Assembly (NCBI GenBank): GCA_964415245.1
Contig: CAYQAJ010000263.1
Coordinates: 1 to 7,050 of the forward strand
DNA: 7,050 nt
Source of the DNA: CAYQAJ01 sp964415245
GTDB lineage: Bacteria; Planctomycetota; Planctomycetia; Pirellulales; Pirellulaceae
Direction: 5' to 3'
Position numbers and translations under genes: made by a program. Under the pieces are notes generated by a model. That model saw only the letters and a list, made by a program, of their open reading frames with translations. It was not told where the DNA came from and made no database searches. Of this stretch, positions 1 to 5,170 are shown piece by piece. Every line of letters begins with the position of its first letter. Position 1 is the first letter of the stretch.

Positions 1-13
1 GAAAACACGAAGC

Positions 14-33
14 AACTCCCTGGAGGGGGTTTT
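14..33 (+). terminator. Weak intrinsic-terminator-like hairpin
   Basis: Bases 14-20 (AACTCCC) can pair with 25-31 (GGGGGTT) around a TGGA loop, with one G-U pair, and the sequence runs into TTTT at 30-33. This could end a plus-strand gene lying left of the window. The stem is short and the T-run is only four bases and partly inside the stem, so it may be chance. The rest of 1-120 shows no gene and no convincing promoter. Confidence 0.25.
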
Positions 34-120
34 ATACAGAGCCGCTGCATCCCCTTTTCTGCCCTTGACCACGCACTCGTATGTTAGTGCCAAGGTCTGC
101 GCTGGAGTCATGACTCATTC

Positions 121-1158
121 ATGAAATTTTACCTGGGTGGCGCCTGGCATTGTGCAGGATGCGATCAGTCGCAAGTCGGCCGCGATCGTGGTGGATTCCA
201 CAGTATCGACGACTTCATGACGGAAGCAATTCCCCTCTTGCAATCGCGCGGTTTGGACGTGCAGCCCTGCCACTGGAATGCGAAGCCGGACTTGGCGGCG
301 GAAAGAGAATACTGGGGGGTTTACTACGAGCGGGACGGCTTCCAGTTGGAGCAGTTTCTGGAGCTGTATCCGGCTTTCGATCTCTCACAAAAGTGGTTCA
401 TTGCGCGGTTCCATACGGCACTCGGTTCCGGCGGTGAGAACGGTGGGTTCAACGAGAGATTCCTGGAGCACATCAATGTGATGTTGGGTTTATCGGAGCA
501 GATATGCGACGCCCTGTGGAAACGAACCCAACATCCGTGCATTGATGTCTGTCCGTGGGGAGTAGCCACCTACTGGAAATACCCTCCTCCGCAGCCAAGC
601 CTTTACGTGCCGGGAACTCGCAACATCGTATACGCAGCCCGGCTGTGCCCCGTTACGATGCCACAGCGGTTTGAGATTTTCCGCGAGATCGTGCGGCGAG
701 ATCCTTCTGTCAGGATTCACGTGATCACGCCGTCCGAAATAGGTCCGGAGCATCTACCAGAAGGAGTGGTCTTCCACGGGGCAATGCAATCCGGGACATT
801 CAATCACTTCCTCTATTACGCTGACCTGGCTCTGGACATGGCCCAGCAGCCAAGCGGACAGATTTCGATCAACTGTAAAGTCTGGTCGTACCTGGGCATG
901 GGCGCTCCGGTGGTTGCCCAACCAGTGCATGGCTCCGAGCTGGTGATCGAGACAGGTCACGGCATCGTCACCCGTTCGTTTGAGACAGGCGAGTATGTGG
1001 ACGCGGTATTCTCGGCTCTGTCACAAGAGTGGGGTTCGCGAGACGAGGTGATTCGCTACATGCAGAAGAATCACGGCTGGAACCGATCCGCGGAAGTGCT
1101 GGAAAAGTACATCCGCTTGGGGCAGGAACGAGGCTACGATCGCCGGGTAGTGTCCTAA
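121..1158 (+). CDS. Probable GT-B fold glycosyltransferase
   Basis: This 345-aa protein probably transfers a sugar from a nucleotide-sugar donor to a glycan or lipid acceptor in the cytoplasm; donor and acceptor cannot be read from the sequence. The N-terminal half (about 1-145) should be the acceptor domain. The second Rossmann-like half begins near the WGVATYW stretch (146-152), followed by a β-strand at NIVYAARL (168-175), VVFHG (216-220), and the donor-site block of residues 245-268 with K253, SYLGMG and PVV. That block matches the family pattern S-x-K-x2-EYx3-G-x-PVV. HGWNRSAEVLEKY (318-330) fits the usual C-terminal helix. There is no signal peptide or membrane span. The ATG at 121 is the only good upstream start in frame, because an in-frame stop lies at 85; its GGAG (104-107) is rather distant at 13 nt. 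By eye it is less GC-rich than its neighbours, a possible sign of a different origin. The family call is firm in kind but not in substrate. Confidence 0.8.
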   Translation: MKFYLGGAWHCAGCDQSQVGRDRGGFHSIDDFMTEAIPLLQSRGLDVQPCHWNAKPDLAAEREYWGVYYERDGFQLEQFLELYPAFDLSQKWFIARFHTALGSGGENGGFNERFLEHINVMLGLSEQICDALWKRTQHPCIDVCPWGVATYWKYPPPQPSLYVPGTRNIVYAARLCPVTMPQRFEIFREIVRRDPSVRIHVITPSEIGPEHLPEGVVFHGAMQSGTFNHFLYYADLALDMAQQPSGQISINCKVWSYLGMGAPVVAQPVHGSELVIETGHGIVTRSFETGEYVDAVFSALSQEWGSRDEVIRYMQKNHGWNRSAEVLEKYIRLGQERGYDRRVVS

Positions 1159-1187
1159 CTGCGTGTCGGCGGGGGGTCCGGGCGAGA

Positions 1188-2711
1188 TCAGGGAGCGAGA
1201 AAAGAGGTGCGTCCCCTGGTATGTCCCCGCAGCGCGACCCAGGTCACCAGGGCCAGCAGCGTGCCGACGAGAGACACCGCAACCGACAATACGGTGAGCC
1301 ACTCGAGCCAGTTGCGAGCCCAGGGCTCAAAGAACTCCTTGGCGACGGGGTCCTGGACAGTTCCGCTGATGACGTGAGCGCCGAAGGCCGCGCCGCCAAA
1401 AGCATAGTAGCCAACCGCTAGGCCGCCCAAGGCGACGACGCCAACCGCCATGCCGCCAAACGCAAAAGTGCCAATCGCGCCGCCGCCGATGGCCGCCAGC
1501 ACGCCAATCGCCATGCCCGCGAGGCTGATCACTCCCACTCCGAGTCCGCCGAACGTCAGCCCCCCCACGGCGACGCCGCCCATGGCAACGACGCCAAACG
1601 CGATATCGCCGATCGCGATGATGCCCTTGGCGATGCGCATGCGCCCGGTGCGGGGGTCGATGCCCGTGGCCACGTGTACCAGCGGCAGACCGAACACCTT
1701 GGTCTTCGACTTGTAGTCGATGCCGTAGGCGCGAACCATGGCGGCGCGGGTGATTCCCTGAATCGACTCCATGTCGGTCTTGATCTCGCTCGCTTTCTGG
1801 TAGCGGCGCTCCGGCTCGCGCTCCAAAGTACGGAGCACCACTTCGTCCAGCCGAACATCCAATTGCACCTTGTGCGACGGCGGTTCGAACCGGCCCATCG
1901 GCACTTCGCCCGTGAGCAGCTCGTAGATGACGACGCCCAGTGAGTAAATGTCCGCGCGGTGGTCGACGTGATGCGTACCCTGCATCTGCTCGGGCGCCAT
2001 GTACCGCACCGTGCCCATGACCTGGTGCGTGCCGGTGAGCGCGACATCCGCCGCGTCGCGGCCCAACAGCTTCGACAGACCGAAGTCGGCGACTTTCACC
2101 CGCCCCTTCTTGTCGATGAGGATGTTCTCGGGCTTGATGTCGCGGTGCACGACCCCTTCATCGTGGGCGTACTGCAGGGCGTCGCAGATTTGTGGGATGA
2201 TCGACAGGGCTTCTTTCGGCGCGAGCGTGCCGGTGTGCATCAACTGCCGCAGGTTGGCCCCGTCGACGTATTCCATCACAAAGTAGAACAGCCCGTTGGT
2301 CTGGCCGAAGTCGAACACCGTCACAATGTTGGGATGGCTGAGCTGGGCCATGGCCCGCGGCTCGCGGCTGAATCGTTCGGTGAACGCCGGATCGCGGCCG
2401 ACCTCGGGCGGAAGGATTTTCACCGCGACGAAGCGATCGAGTCCGCGCTGGCGGGCCTTGTAAACGGCCCCCATGCCGCCACGGCCCACGAGCTCCAGGA
2501 TTTCGAGCTGGGGGAAGAGCCGGTCGAGCTGTTCGACCGAAGGCGGATCGAAGCCGGTCGAACGGGGACTTGGTGCGGTCTCGTCGAAATGAGCGTCCGA
2601 GGCGCTAGCGCTCACCAAACCGGCTGCGACCAGGCACTTGGGGCAAAGCCCGGATGGCGCGTCGGGCGGGAGTTTGGCTCCGCAACTTGAGCAAATGGTT
2701 CGGTCGCTCAT
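1188..2711 (-). CDS. Transmembrane Ser/Thr protein kinase with zinc ribbon and Gly-rich tail
   Basis: This 507-aa kinase should phosphorylate Ser/Thr on cytoplasmic partners. In order it has a CxxC-x12-CxxC ribbon (C7, C10, C23, C26), a linker, a complete Hanks-type kinase domain (about 69-318), a 'GLPLVHV..GIDPRTGRMR' segment (341-358), 16 pentad repeats (365-445), and a membrane helix (about 470-493) with a short basic tail. Catalytic residues are all present: P-loop GRGGMG (76-81), K98, αC E117, HRD (189-191) with K193 and N196, DFG (209-211), APE (239-241). It should therefore be active. One oddity is Pro118 directly after the αC glutamate, where Ala is usual. The start lies just before MSDRTICSSCG, with AAGG five bases ahead. 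It follows the ECF sigma gene on the same strand, so the two are probably co-expressed and functionally linked; such sigma-kinase pairs are known in planctomycetes. The substrate and the signal sensed by the tail are unknown. Confidence 0.96.
   Translation of the reverse strand: MSDRTICSSCGAKLPPDAPSGLCPKCLVAAGLVSASASDAHFDETAPSPRSTGFDPPSVEQLDRLFPQLEILELVGRGGMGAVYKARQRGLDRFVAVKILPPEVGRDPAFTERFSREPRAMAQLSHPNIVTVFDFGQTNGLFYFVMEYVDGANLRQLMHTGTLAPKEALSIIPQICDALQYAHDEGVVHRDIKPENILIDKKGRVKVADFGLSKLLGRDAADVALTGTHQVMGTVRYMAPEQMQGTHHVDHRADIYSLGVVIYELLTGEVPMGRFEPPSHKVQLDVRLDEVVLRTLEREPERRYQKASEIKTDMESIQGITRAAMVRAYGIDYKSKTKVFGLPLVHVATGIDPRTGRMRIAKGIIAIGDIAFGVVAMGGVAVGGLTFGGLGVGVISLAGMAIGVLAAIGGGAIGTFAFGGMAVGVVALGGLAVGYYAFGGAAFGAHVISGTVQDPVAKEFFEPWARNWLEWLTVLSVAVSLVGTLLALVTWVALRGHTRGRTSFLAP
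1377..1619 (-). repeat. Coding 15-bp-period repeat: hydrophobic-Ala-x-Gly-x pentads
   Basis: Kinase residues 365-445 fall into 16 units of five: hydrophobic, Ala (or T/G/S), hydrophobic, Gly, any. Ala or a small residue stands at 366, 371, 376, 381, 386 and so on, and Gly at 368, 373, 378, 383, 388, 393, 403. One unit (405-410) carries an extra residue, shifting the register, after which the pattern resumes at 411 with Gly at 414, 419, 424, 429, 434, 439, 444. At DNA level this gives a 15-bp periodic stretch rich in GCCGCC/GCCAA. The strict spacing suggests a regular fold such as a β-helix-like solenoid, or a glycine-zipper membrane bundle; the choice between them is inference. Confidence 0.85.
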
Positions 2712-2805
2712 GGCCTTGGTCCCACGGAAGGTCGCGAAAACGGGGCGTCCCTACCCTTCTCTACAGGAACGCGGGCCGGCGGTAACACAGATTCCCAAAG
2801 CCGTC

Positions 2806-2855
2806 GGGGACTGGCTCAGTTTGCGCAGTCCGCGGAGCAAAATGTGCCTGTCCCC
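2806..2855. repeat. REP-like imperfect inverted repeat between sigma and kinase genes
   Basis: The left arm GGGGACTGGCTCAGTTTGC (2806-2824) pairs with the right arm GCAAAATGTGCCTGTCCCC (2837-2855) at 16 of 19 positions. The 12-nt loop contains the palindrome TCCGCGGA (2829-2836). Two of the three mismatches are T-T at matching points within the arms. The design, a long GGGGAC...GTCCCC hairpin with conserved internal mismatches, is that of REP elements moved by RAYT/IS200-type transposases, and I recall closely similar sequences scattered through planctomycete genomes. Here it sits in the 192-bp gap between the sigma stop and the kinase start, so it would be transcribed and could affect mRNA stability or relative expression. 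No transposase is present in the window. Confidence 0.75.
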
Positions 2856-2903
2856 TTCTCCGAGCCGGTTTTCCAATAGGCTCGCATCAACAACGCACGA
2901 AAT

Positions 2904-3653
2904 CTACTCAGCGAGCGTCTGTAATAGCCGACCGATTTCGTCGTCGACTTCCTCCTCGTCGGCGACGGTCCGGGCGACCTCGGCGCGAAAGAGCTGGCGA
3001 TATCGTTTCCGCATGCGATACGCTGCCTGTTTGGCGGCGGCTGCCGAAATGCCCAGCGCCTCGGCCGCGCGATCGTACTCTTCGGCGCTCGCTTCCCCGG
3101 TGAGCGAATCCTTGAGCTGCTCGAACTGCTGGCCCTTCCCCACTTCCTCCAACTCGACGCGCAGGGTTGCAAGCACGTGATTCAAGAGCGTAAGTATCCA
3201 CCGCCGCTCGAACAGCATCTCGGGCGTGCGCTTGTCGGCCGGTTCAATGCTGAACCGCGTTTCGCCCGAATCGAAGTCGAGCGACAGCGCAACACGGCGG
3301 CCACCGCGTTTGGCGGCGCGAGCTTTGTCCCACTCATTGGCGAGAAAGTTTTTGAGGGCCGCCAGCAGAAACGCGCGAAAGCGGCCTCGATTGCGATCGG
3401 CCCGGCCGATCGTGTGCTTCTCGAGCAGATGCGCGAAGAACGCTTGCGTGAGATCCTGCGCCTCGCTAGCGTCGGCGACTCGACGGCGAATGTAGGCATA
3501 CAGCGGATACCAATATGCCTCGCAGAGCCGGGCCAGCGCATCGCGCGAATGCTGGCCCGTGGGTTCGCCCGCGGCCAACACGACGCTCCACTCGGTCGTG
3601 GCGAAGTATCGATCTCCGGCACCGGGCGGTACTGGGGATGAGTCGTTGCGCAT
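2904..3653 (-). CDS. ECF-type RNA polymerase sigma factor (planctomycete, kinase-linked)
   Basis: This 249-aa protein should direct RNA polymerase to a specific promoter set. The N-terminal part has the typical ATTEWSVVLAAG opening (18-29). Sigma region 2 lies at about 36-112, with AYWYPLYAYIRRR (46-58) and QDLTQAFF (66-73) in region 2.2, and RGRFRAFLLAALKNFLANEWDKARA (89-113) covering 2.3-2.4. Region 4 lies at about 175-225, with the helix-turn-helix near DRAAEALGISAAAAKQAAYR (194-213). It ends in an acidic extension (ADEEEVDDEIGRLL, 231-244). No anti-sigma gene follows; the next gene on the strand is the kinase, so phosphorylation may replace an anti-sigma factor, which is inference from context and from similar pairs in the phylum. 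Only a weak GGAG precedes the start, 12 bases off; see the -10-like hexamer directly upstream. Regulon unknown. Confidence 0.95.
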   Translation of the reverse strand: MRNDSSPVPPGAGDRYFATTEWSVVLAAGEPTGQHSRDALARLCEAYWYPLYAYIRRRVADASEAQDLTQAFFAHLLEKHTIGRADRNRGRFRAFLLAALKNFLANEWDKARAAKRGGRRVALSLDFDSGETRFSIEPADKRTPEMLFERRWILTLLNHVLATLRVELEEVGKGQQFEQLKDSLTGEASAEEYDRAAEALGISAAAAKQAAYRMRKRYRQLFRAEVARTVADEEEVDDEIGRLLQTLAE

Positions 3654-3659
3654 GGGCGT

Positions 3660-3665
3660 ATTCTA
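3660..3665 (-). promoter_or_regulatory. Candidate -10 hexamer (TAGAAT) directly before the sigma gene
   Basis: On the minus strand TAGAAT ends six bases before the ATG at 3653. A transcript from it would start at or next to the A of the start codon, giving a leaderless mRNA. That fits the weak, badly spaced ribosome site here. No clear -35 hexamer is visible 16-18 bases upstream, so the assignment is tentative. Confidence 0.25.
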
Positions 3666-3870
3666 CTCCGTCGGATTGCGGACGCGCTGCGCGAGCGGGT
3701 ACCAGAGATCGAGCGGAGCGCGCCCCCAATCGTCACGGCCGTGGCGGGTGGCATCCGGAAATATCCGCCGGCAATGTGCGAGCAACCCGGCCGGCGGGGC
3801 ATCGCTGTGCGTGCTAAGTCCACGCTCCTAACGCGATGCGTCCGGGGCACGGTCGGCCAGGAGCACATTA

Positions 3871-3900
3871 TTGCGAACCGCCGTTCCGTGGGGATAGAAT
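3871..3900 (+). promoter_or_regulatory. Candidate promoter for the TIGR03067-like gene
   Basis: TTGCGA (3871-3876) and TAGAAT (3895-3900) are separated by 18 bases and resemble a housekeeping sigma-70 promoter (4/6 and 5/6 matches). Transcription would begin near 3907 and leave a leader of about 115 nt before the ATG at 4022. Confidence 0.35.
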
Positions 3901-4005
3901 TAGACGGCGATTGGAATGCCGTTTGCTCATTTATCAGCCCGTACCGTTTCTGCACATTGTTGTGCGCGCAGGCCGGCCATGAGATGTCGAGCAACAACTT
4001 CGAAT

Positions 4006-4013
4006 GGGGAGGG
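4006..4013 (+). promoter_or_regulatory. Strong ribosome binding site that fixes the start at 4022
   Basis: GGGGAGGG lies eight bases before the ATG at 4022. An in-frame ATG at 4004 overlaps this site and has no site of its own, and it would put six charged or polar residues ahead of a clean signal peptide, so 4022 is preferred. Confidence 0.7.
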
Positions 4014-4021
4014 AAAAAACC

Positions 4022-4480
4022 ATGAAACGCCACATCGCGATAGCGCTGGTGGCAGCCGCCGCGGCGGTTGTCATCCTGTCCAGCCGCGTTCCGGCCGCTG
4101 AGCCGACGCCGGAACAAACCAAGGCCATGCAGGGCACGTGGGCACTCGACAAGTTCGTGCTCAACGGCAACGAGGTCGACGCCGAGCAACTCAAGAGTTG
4201 GCGGCGCGTCGTCGAAAACGACCACGTCACGTGGACGCTCGGCGATGGCATGACCGTCGAGACCGACATGAAGTACGACCCCAGCCAGACGCCGATGACG
4301 CTCGATACCACGTTCGCGACCGGCGACGAGAAGGGCAAAACGACGCTGGCGATTTACGAGCTGAAAGACGACGTGCTGCGCGTCTGCTTCGCCGACCCCG
4401 GCAAGGCCCGGCCTTCCGAGTTTTCGAGCAACGCGGGCAGCGGGCAACATTTGTTCGTGGCCCGACGGGTCAAACCGTAG
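4022..4480 (+). CDS. Exported TIGR03067-type (planctomycete extracytoplasmic) protein
   Basis: This 152-aa protein has a signal peptide: a MKRH n-region, a run of Ala/Val/Ile/Leu (5-20), and a likely cleavage at VPA|AEP (after 25). The mature part is one small domain of the TIGR03067 type, with MQGTW (36-40) at its start, YDPSQTP (85-91), IYELKDDVLRVCFADPGKARP (111-131, containing C122) and EFSSNAGSGQ (133-142) followed by a hydrophobic β-strand. Members have no established biochemical role; a small β-rich binding domain outside the cytoplasm is the usual assumption. There is no lipobox Cys, so it is probably soluble or periplasmic. It is transcribed divergently from the sigma-kinase pair, which makes it a possible target, but this is only positional. 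The family match is strong by motif; function unknown. Confidence 0.88.
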   Translation: MKRHIAIALVAAAAAVVILSSRVPAAEPTPEQTKAMQGTWALDKFVLNGNEVDAEQLKSWRRVVENDHVTWTLGDGMTVETDMKYDPSQTPMTLDTTFATGDEKGKTTLAIYELKDDVLRVCFADPGKARPSEFSSNAGSGQHLFVARRVKP

Positions 4481-4497
4481 CGCGATATTGGGGCAGC

Positions 4498-4516
4498 CTG
4501 TCGTGCGAAACGACAG
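4498..4516. promoter_or_regulatory. Perfect 7-bp inverted repeat, possible operator of the small-protein cassette
   Basis: CTGTCGT (4498-4504) and ACGACAG (4510-4516) are exact reverse complements around GCGAA. The element lies 17 bases past the stop of the preceding gene and covers the place where a -35 box would be for the -10 at 4526. No T-tract follows, so it is a poor intrinsic terminator. A repressor-binding site overlapping the promoter is the more attractive reading; an RNA hairpin at the end of the upstream mRNA is the alternative. Confidence 0.45.
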
Positions 4517-4525
4517 AAACGCAGG

Positions 4526-4531
4526 TATACT
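4526..4531 (+). promoter_or_regulatory. Candidate -10 box (TATACT) of the small-protein cassette
   Basis: TATACT matches the TATAAT consensus in five of six positions. The best -35 offered is TGCGAA (4504-4509) with 16-base spacing, which is weak and lies inside the inverted repeat. Transcription would start near 4538, at the ribosome site itself, giving a leader of about 13 nt. Confidence 0.35.
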
Positions 4532-4537
4532 CCTATC

Positions 4538-4544
4538 GGAGGAG
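4538..4544 (+). promoter_or_regulatory. Strong ribosome binding site that fixes the start at 4551
   Basis: GGAGGAG is six bases before the ATG at 4551. The frame is open upstream to an ATG at 4488, but that start has no site and would translate through the promoter and palindrome. Confidence 0.75.
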
Positions 4545-4550
4545 TTCGCC

Positions 4551-4826
4551 ATGGCAACCACAGTTCCATCCCTCACCGACGAGCAACGTAGTGCATTGCA
4601 CGCCGTCGACGACCGCGGGCCGGTGAGAATCGTTGACTCCAAGACCAACCGCACGTACGTTCTGATCCGCGCCGACCTGTACGACCGCTATCGCGCGCTG
4701 TTCACGGCGGACGAGTTCGATGTGGCGGAAGCATACTCCGCCATGGATGACGTAGCGCGTCGGGAAGGCTGGCTCGACCCGGAGATGGACGCTTACGATT
4801 GGCTTGATCCACAGCGCCCGCCATGA
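4551..4826 (+). CDS. Small acidic protein, antitoxin-like, first gene of a coupled pair
   Basis: This 91-aa protein starts MATTVPSLTDEQRSALHAV. Its N-terminal half has the pattern 'GPVRIVDSKTNRTYVLIRADLYDRYRALF' in parts (23-51): a short β-hairpin with a conserved Y-V-L-I-x-A/R-D-x-Y core. The C-terminal half is acidic with a run ending DAYDWLDPQRPP (80-91). I recall a widespread planctomycete and cyanobacterial group with this 'ldp.t...YVLv.ad.y.r' core, in which members often sit just upstream of MazF/PemK-like toxins, so an antitoxin-like role is possible. Here no MazF-like gene follows; instead the next gene overlaps it by 4 nt. No signal peptide, membrane span or classical DNA-binding motif is visible. 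It carries clearly more acidic than basic residues. Gene prediction is strong; function is inference. Confidence 0.82.
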   Translation: MATTVPSLTDEQRSALHAVDDRGPVRIVDSKTNRTYVLIRADLYDRYRALFTADEFDVAEAYSAMDDVARREGWLDPEMDAYDWLDPQRPP

Positions 4827-5122
4827 AGCTCGAACTGGAAGACGGCACTTCGATCGTGAACCTGGACTCGCGGGCGATCACGTCGGCGTTGGCGTCGCTC
4901 GACGGGTTCGCCATTCTGGGCCGCGACGAGATGACCTATATGCAGACGTCCGGATCGGCGCGGGACGGATTCGTGCTGGAGTACCAGGAAGGCGATACCG
5001 ACCGGCACTACGAATGCCCCGACACTCTCACCGTGGCGCAAATCACGCGGGCGTTTGTGTCGTATGCTGACGGCACCGACACCTGGAAGACGGCCTTCCG
5101 GTGGGAGAAGTTGGACCTTTGA
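4823..5122 (+). CDS. Small acidic protein of unknown function, translationally coupled
   Basis: This 99-aa protein begins inside the stop of the preceding gene (ATGA overlap, 4823-4826) and has no ribosome site of its own, so translation is probably coupled to it. It looks like one compact α/β domain: MKLELEDGT (1-9), an Ile/Ala-rich helix (17-26), strands at FAILGRDEMTYMQTSG (29-44) and GFVLEYQEG (49-57), RHYEC (61-65), the helix VAQITRAFVSYADG (71-84), then W88 and a final FRWEKLDL (92-99). The 'dgtWr..F.We' ending is reminiscent of small immunity-type domains such as Imm1, and I recall similar stand-alone hypothetical proteins in planctomycetes; neither recollection gives a function. It is acidic, cytoplasmic by appearance, and lacks recognisable catalytic motifs, so a toxin role is not supported by the sequence. 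Confidence 0.82.
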   Translation: MKLELEDGTSIVNLDSRAITSALASLDGFAILGRDEMTYMQTSGSARDGFVLEYQEGDTDRHYECPDTLTVAQITRAFVSYADGTDTWKTAFRWEKLDL

Positions 5123-5170
5123 CACCGGATCGGCAGTTCAGCAGCATTCGAGCCGGCGGAGGCGAATGAC

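Larger units (their letters stand above)
3654..4021. other. Divergent intergenic region between sigma factor and exported-protein genes
   Basis: This 368-bp stretch separates two divergently read genes. Open frames run through it in several phases, but none has a plausible start signal or recognisable protein, and they extend into the sigma gene antisense. It holds a -10-like hexamer on each strand (described separately), a small inverted repeat CGGA-AATA-TCCG (3756-3767), and the 8-bp palindrome GGCCGGCC (3971-3978). If the sigma factor controls its own gene or its divergent neighbour, its target sequence should be here. Confidence 0.6.

Noticed and set aside
1377..1619. A CRISPR or minisatellite array in the 15-bp periodic stretch
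   Set aside because: The units vary at DNA level and are explained by the protein pentad pattern in the kinase frame; there are no spacers.
1959..2690. A 243-codon plus-strand frame antisense to the kinase
   Set aside because: It mirrors the kinase coding sequence, is rich in His/Arg/Val without recognisable motifs, and lacks a start signal.
4488..4550. Extending the small acidic protein upstream to the ATG at 4488
   Set aside because: The extension lacks a ribosome site and would run through the palindrome and -10 box, whereas the ATG at 4551 has GGAGGAG six bases ahead.
3182..4654. A 490-codon open frame on the minus strand across the sigma gene, the intergenic region and the TIGR03067-like gene
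   Set aside because: It is out of phase with the sigma gene, antisense to the exported protein, Arg/Ser/Pro-rich with no domain, and has no ribosome site; long stop-free frames are expected in GC-rich DNA.
4551..5122. Calling the pair a MazEF/PemIK toxin-antitoxin system
   Set aside because: The second protein lacks the MazF/PemK N-terminal 'G-x-hydrophobic...R-P-x-hydrophobic' features and is acidic; only the first gene resembles an antitoxin-side family.
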